Assembly (NCBI GenBank): GCA_013329295.1
Contig: DUKP01000054.1
Span: 542 to 6,127, forward strand
Reading direction: 5' to 3'
Length of the DNA: 5,586 nt
From: Candidatus Poseidoniaceae archaeon
GTDB lineage: Archaea; Thermoplasmatota; Poseidoniia; Poseidoniales; Poseidoniaceae
Under the pieces are notes generated by a model. The model had not been told where the DNA came from. It did not search any database and was given only the letters and a program-made list of their open reading frames with translations. The position numbers and the translations under genes are program-made. This document shows positions 1 to 5,586 of this stretch, piece after piece. Position 1 is the stretch's first letter. Every line of letters begins with the position of its first letter.

Positions 1-453
1 GGTATATCGGCCAACAAAGGTTGGATTCGATACAGTCCAGCCTTGTAATCCAGTATTGAAATCCCAGATGGTTCCTGCTGTTGAACCAGTTAGTGAATTC
101 ACTTCGACAACTGTTCCATTCTTTGTAGCATCTGCATTTGACCAAATCGCATCACTATTCCATACGAATCCATAATGTGTTTGCATGACAGATGGCTCAA
201 TGCTAAGTTGCAAATCTGAAATTGGAGATGTGCTTGGAACTTCAACAGTGAAATCATTGTTAACAGCGCCATCGCCAATCAATTGAATAAATTCGTCATT
301 TCCAATCGTTGAAAACTTAACTGTATTTTCTTCTGCTAATGTGGTGAATTCTGCTGAATTAGCAGTAATATTACCTGTCATTTGCAAAGGCCCGATAATT
401 GCCATAAGAATGGCCAAAAACAGGGCACTACGCCAAGATGTAGCGGCGGACAT
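1..453 (-). CDS. Exported protein with N-terminal signal peptide, 3' end cut off by window edge
   Basis: This is the first 151 codons of a minus-strand gene; the C-terminus lies beyond the left edge. I do not recognise the family. From the chosen ATG (451-453) the protein begins with a signal peptide: short n-region MSAATSWR, a hydrophobic core of about 15 residues (ALFLAILMAIIG), then a plausible cleavage near ITA-NSA around residues 29-33. The mature part is rich in Thr, Ser, Asn and acidic residues and predicted mainly beta, with N-I-T and N-G-T sequons. The visible end contains IWDFNTGLQGWTVSNPTF, a pattern (aromatic-Asp-Phe, then Gly-Leu-x-Gly-Trp) seen near the start of jelly-roll or lectin-like modules in secreted proteins; that link is inference. 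An in-frame ATG at 484-486 would add 11 residues before a TAA stop further upstream; 453 is preferred because it gives a normal signal-peptide n-region. The gene is divergent from ileS. The role is probably at the cell surface or secreted; the substrate is unknown. Confidence 0.75.
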   Translation of the reverse strand, partial: MSAATSWRSALFLAILMAIIGPLQMTGNITANSAEFTTLAEENTVKFSTIGNDEFIQLIGDGAVNNDFTVEVPSTSPISDLQLSIEPSVMQTHYGFVWNSDAIWSNADATKNGTVVEVNSLTGSTAGTIWDFNTGLQGWTVSNPTFVGRYT

Positions 454-593
454 GTACAACCGTAGGTATGAAAGGACTTCAAACATACCGTTACAATAAT
501 CAATATACCTAGATTGAGTTATAATCTGTTAACAAATAATTTTACCACTAATTCAAGGGTGAGATTCAAGACAAAAACCTATCTCGCAGGGTC
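454..593. promoter_or_regulatory. Divergent intergenic promoter region between exported-protein gene and ileS
   Basis: This spacer should hold the promoters of both flanking genes. AT-rich TATA-like stretches are visible. On the plus strand AAATAATTTT (534-543) would place a transcript start roughly 25 bases on, near 565-570, giving ileS a leader of about 25 bases. On the minus strand there are two candidates: the complement of 519-526 (TTATAA-like) and the complement of 502-508 (TATATTG-like). The first suits the upstream ATG at 486, the second the ATG at 453. A weak inverted repeat (AGATT at 511-515, AATCT at 523-527) and the palindrome GTTAAC (528-533) lie between them. GGTGA at 558-562 matches an anti-SD core but is about 31 bases from the ileS start, too far to act as its ribosome site. 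These assignments rest on base composition and spacing only. Confidence 0.4.
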
Positions 594-3500
594 ATGGCTA
601 AGCCAAAACCCGCCGGAGAACTCGACGCAGTTGCGCTTGAAACTGCGCTACTGAATACATGGAGTGAAGAAAACGCCTTCCAAAATTCAATAGAATCACG
701 CAGAACTGGCGCTCCTTTCATTTTTCTTGAAGGTCCTCCAACTGCTAATGGGAAGCCAGGAATACATCACGTCGTTGCACGTGCGTACAAAGATTTAGTA
801 TGCCGCTGGAAAGCTATGGAAGGTTTCTTGGTCGAACGAAAAGGTGGCTGGGATACTCATGGCCTACCTGTTGAAATCGAAGTCCAAAAGCGCATGGATC
901 TAATGTCCAATGAAGCCATTGAAGAATACGGAATGAGCAATTTTAATCAGGCTTGTCGAGAATCTGTATGGACTTATGAGTCTGCATGGCGTGAAATGAC
1001 AGAACGTATGGCTTATTGGGTCGACCTTGATAATCCATACGTCACTCTAGACAATGACTATGTTGAATCATGTTGGTGGGCATTAAAGCAAATGTTCGAC
1101 AAAGGACTGCTTTATCGAGGCCACAAAGTATTGCCATACTGCCCTCAAACAGGTACTTCTTATTCAAGTCATGAAGTAGCATTAGGCTACAAAGAAGTCG
1201 AGGAACCTTCGGTTTATGTAAAATTCAAACTAACCGATGATGATTCATCTATTCTCGCTTGGACAACTACTCCATGGACTCTGCCAGGTAACGTCGGCCT
1301 TGCTGTTGGACCTGATGTAACCTATGTCAAAGTTAGAGTTTCTGAAGCTGCAGCAAATTGGAGTGGTTCTGGTGGTGCTGATATTGGTGAAACAATGATT
1401 TTAGCAAAAGATTTGATGAAGGAAGTCTTGAGACACAATGTCGAAATCGTGGAAGAATTTCCTGGTAGTGAATTGGTTGGTCGCTCTTACGAACCTCTAT
1501 TCCCAAGTGCTGTTCCAAGAGGCGATTCCGAGACTGCTTGGACAGTTCTGTCAGCAGATTGGGTAACAACAACCGATGGTACTGGCGTAGTTCACACCGC
1601 AGTAATGTATGGTGAAGATGACTATAATCTTGGTATGGAAGTAGGCCTCCCAGCATTCCATACCGTAGGAATGGACGGTGCCTTTGTTGAAGGGATTCAT
1701 GAACAACTTGATGGACGTTATGTCAAAGAATGTGATCAAACAATTATTGACTTGTTATCTGCACCTAATGGCAGCAATGGCAAAGGCCCTCAAAGTGGAC
1801 TTTTATACCGTGAAAAAGCCTACCTTCACGACTATCCACATTGTTGGAGAACAGACCATCCATTACTATACTATGCCATGGATTCATGGTTTGTTCGTAT
1901 GACTGCCGTTAAAGAAAAACTACTAGAATTCAATGATGGAGTCGAATGGGCCCCTGATTGGGTTGGCGAGGGTAGATTCGGTGAATGGCTTAGAAATGTC
2001 AAAGATTGGGCAATCTCAAGAGAGAGATATTGGGGCACTCCACTTCCTGTATGGCGTTGTGAAGATGGACAGATGAAATGTATTGGTTCAATCGAGGAAT
2101 TGCAAGCAGAAGTCGCTAAAGCTAATGCTGCTGGTTTTAAAAATCCAGAATGCCCTGACGATGTTGACCTTCACCGGCCAATTGTTGATGGATTCACTTT
2201 ACTTTCCGATAATGGGAAACCAATGCATAGAGAACCATTTGTCATGGATTGTTGGTTTGATTCAGGATGTGCACCATTTGCCCAATGGCATCATCCTTTC
2301 GATGGTGGAGAAACTTTCAACTCATCTTTCCCTGTTGACTACATCTGTGAAGGTGTTGACCAAACACGTGGATGGTTTTACACTTTGTTAGCAGTTTCAA
2401 CTACTGTATTTGACTCACCTGCTTACAAGAGATGTCTATCTTTAGGATTAATTCTTGATGCAGAAGGAAAGAAAATGTCAAAATCAAAAGGCAATATTGT
2501 CGACCCTTGGGACCATTTTAATCGAGAAGGGGCAGATGCTACAAGATGGTATATGGTGACCGCAGGAGCACCTTGGAGTCCACTAAAATTCGACCCTAAT
2601 GGTGTGCGAGAAACTTATGCCAAGATGTTTTTGACTCTATGGAACATCTACAAATTCCATGCTGATTATGCTGCTCTTGATGGCTTTGACCCCGAAACAA
2701 ACCACATTACAGTAGAGCAAAGATCACCTCTTGACCGTTGGATTTTATCTCGATTAGCAACTGTAGCAAAGGGCTATCATGATGGTTTCACTAATTGGAA
2801 TTACCACAAAGCATGTCGAGAACTTGAAGACTTTGTAGTCAATGATTTATCAAATTGGTATGTCCGAAGAAGTCGCAGAAGATTATGGGACGAGGCTGAA
2901 AATACCGACAAACTCGCATGTCAAAACACCCTGCATGAAGTTCTAACCACTGTTTGCCGCTTGGTTGCACCAGTAAGCCCGTTTATGGTCGATGTGATTT
3001 ATCGTAACTTGGCTGGCTCAACTGTCCATTTGGCTGATTGGCCTCTTGGCACACCAGGTAGCCTTGATGGTGCTACTGCTGACTCATGGGATGAGGAGGC
3101 TGCAAATGCTACTGCAACCCTACCTCCACAAGACCTTGATTTAGAAGAGAAAATGAATTTAGTTCGAGAACTTGCTGAAACAGGTCGTCGAATTCGAGTA
3201 GATGCATCACGAAGACAAAGATTGCCATGTGGAGATGGATGGATTGTCTCTGGTCCTGATTTGGCTGAATTCCATGATATATTAGCAGAGGAATTGAATG
3301 TTGAAAATATTTCAATAGAGACTGACTTAGATAGATTTCAACAGATTGAACTGGCTCCTAACTTTAGAGCATTAGCACCACGTGCAAGAGGCGATGTAAA
3401 TTCAATCGCTGCTGAGATTCGTAACGCAGATGACCCTGCGGCAATGCTTGAACAAATCAAAGCTGGAAGTTTGGAGATTATGGGTATACAAATAGAAGAG

Positions 3501-3881
3501 GGTGATGTTGAAGTAAAGCGTGTTGAAAAATCAGGTTTTGCTGCATCTACAATTCAAGTTGGACAAGGTGATGATTCATACCATGTTAGCCTTGTATTGG
3601 ACATGAACGATACTCCTGAACTATTATCCAAGGGATTAGCCCGTGACATAACAAGAAGAATTCAAGCCAAGCGTAAAGATTTGAACTTGGAAATTGAAGC
3701 AACTATCGAACTTGAAGTATGGATGGAAAATGCTCCAGAATTATTCAAGATTGACCAAGATTGGATAATTTCTGAAACAAGAGCAAATGCAGCAATTTTC
3801 TATCCAAATGGTGAGTCGCCTAATTCTGAAATCGAGAATTTTGAGGTTGATGAAGCTAAGATTTACTTCAAAGTTTCATAG
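594..3881 (+). CDS. ileS: Isoleucyl-tRNA synthetase, type 2-like, with GXHH variant of the HIGH motif
   Basis: Cytoplasmic class I synthetase that activates isoleucine with ATP, charges tRNA-Ile and hydrolyses mischarged Val-tRNA-Ile. At 1095 residues it has the usual full length. Landmarks: N-terminal half of the Rossmann fold with PPTANGKPGIHH (48-59), where HIGH is replaced by G56-I57-H58-H59; GWDTHGLPVE just after; CP1 editing domain with TTTPWTLPGN (224-233) and HTAVMYGEDDY (334-344); WAISRERYWG (472-481); CWFDSG (553-558); KMSKS (627-631); anticodon-binding helix bundle with LSNWYVRRSRRRLW (752-765), typical of the type 2 group; and a C-terminal extension with a PNFRALAPRARG segment (922 on). 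The putative zinc pairs read C183-P-Q-T186 and C417-W-R-T420, so two of four cysteines are missing. ATG 594 is the only start after the in-frame TAA at 549-551. No Shine-Dalgarno sequence is close, so a leaderless or short-leader transcript is likely. The reading frame is intact. The identification is certain; the type 2 subgroup is very likely. Confidence 0.98.
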   Translation: MAKPKPAGELDAVALETALLNTWSEENAFQNSIESRRTGAPFIFLEGPPTANGKPGIHHVVARAYKDLVCRWKAMEGFLVERKGGWDTHGLPVEIEVQKRMDLMSNEAIEEYGMSNFNQACRESVWTYESAWREMTERMAYWVDLDNPYVTLDNDYVESCWWALKQMFDKGLLYRGHKVLPYCPQTGTSYSSHEVALGYKEVEEPSVYVKFKLTDDDSSILAWTTTPWTLPGNVGLAVGPDVTYVKVRVSEAAANWSGSGGADIGETMILAKDLMKEVLRHNVEIVEEFPGSELVGRSYEPLFPSAVPRGDSETAWTVLSADWVTTTDGTGVVHTAVMYGEDDYNLGMEVGLPAFHTVGMDGAFVEGIHEQLDGRYVKECDQTIIDLLSAPNGSNGKGPQSGLLYREKAYLHDYPHCWRTDHPLLYYAMDSWFVRMTAVKEKLLEFNDGVEWAPDWVGEGRFGEWLRNVKDWAISRERYWGTPLPVWRCEDGQMKCIGSIEELQAEVAKANAAGFKNPECPDDVDLHRPIVDGFTLLSDNGKPMHREPFVMDCWFDSGCAPFAQWHHPFDGGETFNSSFPVDYICEGVDQTRGWFYTLLAVSTTVFDSPAYKRCLSLGLILDAEGKKMSKSKGNIVDPWDHFNREGADATRWYMVTAGAPWSPLKFDPNGVRETYAKMFLTLWNIYKFHADYAALDGFDPETNHITVEQRSPLDRWILSRLATVAKGYHDGFTNWNYHKACRELEDFVVNDLSNWYVRRSRRRLWDEAENTDKLACQNTLHEVLTTVCRLVAPVSPFMVDVIYRNLAGSTVHLADWPLGTPGSLDGATADSWDEEAANATATLPPQDLDLEEKMNLVRELAETGRRIRVDASRRQRLPCGDGWIVSGPDLAEFHDILAEELNVENISIETDLDRFQQIELAPNFRALAPRARGDVNSIAAEIRNADDPAAMLEQIKAGSLEIMGIQIEEGDVEVKRVEKSGFAASTIQVGQGDDSYHVSLVLDMNDTPELLSKGLARDITRRIQAKRKDLNLEIEATIELEVWMENAPELFKIDQDWIISETRANAAIFYPNGESPNSEIENFEVDEAKIYFKVS
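759..770 (+). other. Class I signature codons encoding G-I-H-H (HIGH motif with swapped positions)
   Basis: Codons GGA-ATA-CAT-CAC encode residues 56-59 of IleRS. The canonical motif at this place is H-x-G-H, which positions the ATP phosphates and stabilises the transition state. Here the first and third residues are exchanged, while the flanking PPTANG and the downstream GWDTHGLP are normal, so the alignment is unambiguous. The same GXHH form is known, from memory of the literature, in a subset of type 2 IleRS enzymes with extremely high mupirocin resistance. Confidence 0.93.
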
Positions 3882-3929
3882 AAATCTAATAAACGACGCA
3901 TTCAAACATGAGTGCTACTTAGACCCAAC
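3882..3929 (+). promoter_or_regulatory. Short spacer between ileS and the lipoprotein gene, possible weak promoter
   Basis: The 48-base gap has no T-rich terminator after the ileS stop and no Shine-Dalgarno sequence before the lipoprotein ATG. The AT-rich stretch CTAATAAA (about 3887-3894) could serve as an archaeal TATA box, placing a transcript start near 3915-3920 and leaving a very short leader. A five-codon frame (ATG AGT GCT ACT TAG, 3908-3922) lies here in another frame and is probably chance. Whether the lipoprotein has its own promoter or is read through from ileS cannot be decided from the sequence. Confidence 0.25.
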
Positions 3930-5330
3930 ATGCGAAGAATTACCTTGGCGATTTTGCTAGCACTTTCTACAATGCTAGCAGGTTGTTTTGGCGAAGGTGA
4001 AACATTCGTCGAAGAAGAAGTTGTCGAGAATATTTGGACAGAATATATCTTGATTGATAACGCATCTCACGAGTCCCCACGACCATTCACCACTATTGAC
4101 TTGAGGACCAATCAATCTACTAACATGTCATGGGCAGTATTTGATGCGTCAAAAGGAGGAAATTGCTGTGAACATTACCTTGCTACAACAATCGATGGAC
4201 AAATACTCAACATAGGTGGGGAATATCCTGTATGGAGTCTTGACCGTGGTCATGAATGGGATACTTACATCCCTGGAGTTTTACCTGCAGTCGGACAATG
4301 TGTGACTTTCGTTCCAACCAATCCTGGTCAGGAAGGATTGGGCGAAGGAAGTATTGTACAAGCAACCAATGGCGATATAATTTCAATGTCTTGGTTCCCT
4401 TACCCAGGTGCTGATCTAAAATTGGACAAATTCTATGCAATATTATATGATGAATCTGAAGATGAATGGAAATGGTGCTACAATAGAATTACTGAACCAT
4501 TTTATGACCGTTCATGGCAAGTTGAGGTTATTGGGCCTATTGAGTCAACCTTGGGTAATGGTGAATGGGCAAGCATTGTTGTGTCAAACTTTTGGCATCA
4601 GTCAATGAATGCTGGTGGGCAAATTAGTGTTGATGGTTTGAACTATTATCCATTCCAATTTCCTGACCGCAGTGGTGGTGACCCAGAGGTTGAACTCGAT
4701 CTAGATTTCACTGAGGCAAACTTACCAGCATACTACGATGTCAATAAGCCACACAAAGAAATGCGAGCGTTTCCTATGCCAAGTGGTGGATTGGTATTCC
4801 CCTCATATTACAGCAACGGCAATGCTGCATTCATGGACACATCACTATCTTGGAATGAATTATTTGTTCAGTTCCCTAGCGAATATTGTCAAATTGATTC
4901 AGCAGGAATAATACATTGTGTAGCAAATACTGGTACATCTTTTACCCATTATATGTCAGATGATGGCGCAATGACTTGGATGAATTATACTTACGAATTG
5001 AATGAACAGGCAACTCAAATTGAAGAGTGGGAATTCCAAGCCAATGGCGAATTAGACCTATTTGTGTTGAATGTTAGGTATCAAAGCTCTGAAGGGCCTG
5101 ATGTCGATACTGTATACCATGTTAGAGGTTACTCCCAAGACATGTCACCTGATACCTTGACTTACATAGGTCAAGGCGATCTAGATTCTACTTCAGGTGC
5201 AGGAAATGATATTCGATTCGACTTTGCTTCTTTAGCAATTCTAAACGACGGAGGAGTAGTTGTAGCATATCATGATTCTACTGACCCTGACCCGTTATTT
5301 GCAGTTGAGTTAATCTTGCCAGATTACTGA
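3930..5330 (+). CDS. Lipoprotein with Asp-box-like motifs, probable sialidase-type beta-propeller
   Basis: A 466-residue envelope protein of unknown substrate. The N-terminus is a lipoprotein signal: MRR, hydrophobic core ITLAILLALSTM, then lipobox L-A-G-C with the lipid-modified cysteine at residue 19. An acidic linker (GEGETFVEEEVVE) follows. The rest is beta-type sequence with four Asp-box-like motifs of the S-x-D-x-G-x-T-W kind: SLDRGHEW (103-110), SVDGLNYY (233-240), FMDTSLSW (301-308, degenerate) and SDDGAMTW (343-350). Such boxes mark blade turns in sialidase/BNR-type propellers; they are structural and do not prove sialidase activity. I see no clear catalytic Arg triad. Beyond the lipobox there are six cysteines (79, 80, 124, 183, 320, 330), an even number compatible with disulfides outside the cell. 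Sequons cluster at N44, N61 and N65, with another at N352. ATG 3930 is preferred to the in-frame GTG at 3912 because it gives a compact MRR n-region. It follows ileS by 48 bases; joint transcription is possible but not shown. Confidence 0.85.
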   Translation: MRRITLAILLALSTMLAGCFGEGETFVEEEVVENIWTEYILIDNASHESPRPFTTIDLRTNQSTNMSWAVFDASKGGNCCEHYLATTIDGQILNIGGEYPVWSLDRGHEWDTYIPGVLPAVGQCVTFVPTNPGQEGLGEGSIVQATNGDIISMSWFPYPGADLKLDKFYAILYDESEDEWKWCYNRITEPFYDRSWQVEVIGPIESTLGNGEWASIVVSNFWHQSMNAGGQISVDGLNYYPFQFPDRSGGDPEVELDLDFTEANLPAYYDVNKPHKEMRAFPMPSGGLVFPSYYSNGNAAFMDTSLSWNELFVQFPSEYCQIDSAGIIHCVANTGTSFTHYMSDDGAMTWMNYTYELNEQATQIEEWEFQANGELDLFVLNVRYQSSEGPDVDTVYHVRGYSQDMSPDTLTYIGQGDLDSTSGAGNDIRFDFASLAILNDGGVVVAYHDSTDPDPLFAVELILPDY

Positions 5331-5342
5331 ATAACTATTCAG
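5327..5342. repeat. Perfect 16-base inverted repeat over the lipoprotein stop codon, possible weak bidirectional terminator
   Basis: CTGAATA (5327-5333) and TATTCAG (5336-5342) are exact reverse complements separated by AC. The left arm includes the TGA stop of the lipoprotein gene and the right arm lies in the gap between two convergent genes, where a terminator or a dyad-binding site is expected. The two-base loop means a real hairpin would lose the inner pairs, the stem is AT-rich, and no U-tract follows on either strand. It could equally be chance. Confidence 0.3.
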
Positions 5343-5366
5343 AATCACCTGGTACTCAATGACAAA

Positions 5367-5586
5367 TCAGCATTCTCTAACGCCAGCATCTTCGGTACCA
5401 TATACTTGCATTGGGGCTTGGAATAAATCTTCACAGGTGCGCTTTACTATTGGCAATGTTAGAGTTGAGGCACTCCAATCAACTGAATAACCACCAACGG
5501 CAGATGATGACGGAACATAATCCTCACCGGTTTGAGTCAAAGTGATGAAGATAGTTTCTCCCGCACTAATGAATACATCCATTGGC
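5367..5586 (-). CDS. C-terminal end of an unidentified, probably exported protein, 5' end cut off by window edge
   Basis: The last 72 complete codons of a minus-strand gene, ending in TGA (5367-5369); the frame stays open through the right edge. An ATG at 5580-5582 is in frame, but the codon before it is also open (Pro), so it is more likely internal than the start. The visible part begins [19 protein letters not shown], then a Ser/Gly/Tyr-rich stretch, and ends in GVREC. Alternating hydrophobic and small polar residues around [12 protein letters not shown] suggest a beta-sandwich edge, as found in C-terminal domains of archaellins, pilins and other surface proteins; this is a weak resemblance only. 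Two cysteines, in KRTCEDL and at the very C-terminus, could pair. The gene converges on the lipoprotein gene with a 36-base gap. No function can be assigned. Confidence 0.6.
   Translation of the reverse strand, partial: PMDVFISAGETIFITLTQTGEDYVPSSSAVGGYSVDWSASTLTLPIVKRTCEDLFQAPMQVYGTEDAGVREC

Noticed and set aside
487..593. Possible T-box-type or other riboswitch leader controlling ileS
   Set aside because: The leader is too short, with no stem I, specifier loop or T-box sequence, and no terminator hairpin.
1333..1656. Minus-strand open frame of 107 codons inside ileS
   Set aside because: It lies opposite the conserved editing domain of IleRS, its product is rich in Leu, His and Gln without any recognisable motif, and it has no separate promoter; it is an antisense shadow.
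1678..1902. Plus-strand open frame of 74 codons in another frame of ileS
   Set aside because: Wholly inside the IleRS coding region, with no motif or ribosome site; a shadow frame.
2083..2391. Plus-strand open frame of 102 codons in another frame of ileS
   Set aside because: It overlaps conserved catalytic-domain sequence of IleRS (including CWFDSG) and has no family features of its own.
3908..3922. Five-codon frame ATG AGT GCT ACT TAG just before the lipoprotein gene, considered as a regulatory leader peptide
   Set aside because: No Ile-codon run or hairpin pair accompanies it and no Shine-Dalgarno sequence precedes it; most likely chance.
3912..3929. GTG start at 3912 for the lipoprotein, adding six residues
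   Set aside because: The extension MLLRPN adds nothing typical, while ATG 3930 gives a standard MRR n-region followed directly by the hydrophobic core.
4207..4440. Minus-strand open frame of 77 codons inside the lipoprotein gene
   Set aside because: Opposite the first Asp-box region of the lipoprotein, with no recognisable product.
5359..5490. Plus-strand 43-codon frame in the right-hand region
   Set aside because: The minus-strand frame here stays open to the window edge and has a more protein-like composition; the plus-strand frame has no recognisable features.

Overview
The window looks like a piece of a planktonic archaeal genome, most likely a marine Euryarchaeota/Poseidoniales (Marine Group II)-like lineage. 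The grounds are indirect: no Shine-Dalgarno sequence sits at a useful distance from any start codon, base composition is moderate and somewhat AT-rich, and an aminoacyl-tRNA synthetase is packed between long exported or lipid-anchored proteins with N-X-S/T sequons. No rRNA or tRNA marker is present, so a marine bacterium cannot be excluded from this sequence alone.

Layout: (1) positions 1-453, minus strand, are the N-terminal part of an exported protein that runs off the left edge. (2) Positions 454-593 form a short divergent promoter region. (3) Positions 594-3881, plus strand, hold a complete 1095-residue isoleucyl-tRNA synthetase, ileS. (4) After a 48-base gap, positions 3930-5330, plus strand, hold a complete lipoprotein with several Asp-box-like motifs, probably a sialidase-type beta-propeller. 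(5) After a 36-base convergent gap containing part of a small palindrome, positions 5367-5586, minus strand, are the C-terminal end of an unidentified protein that runs off the right edge. No tRNA, rRNA, CRISPR array, insertion sequence or phage gene was seen. No gene-free stretch exceeds about 140 bases.

Only IleRS has a clear housekeeping role: charging tRNA-Ile and clearing mischarged Val-tRNA. The neighbours look like envelope or secreted proteins and show no functional link to it. The most interesting signal is inside IleRS. Its class I signature reads G-I-H-H instead of H-x-G-H, a first/third-position swap that has been connected in type 2 IleRS enzymes with extreme mupirocin resistance. 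Both CxxC pairs expected to form a zinc site are changed in the same way to CxxT. I did not find a new multigene system here.
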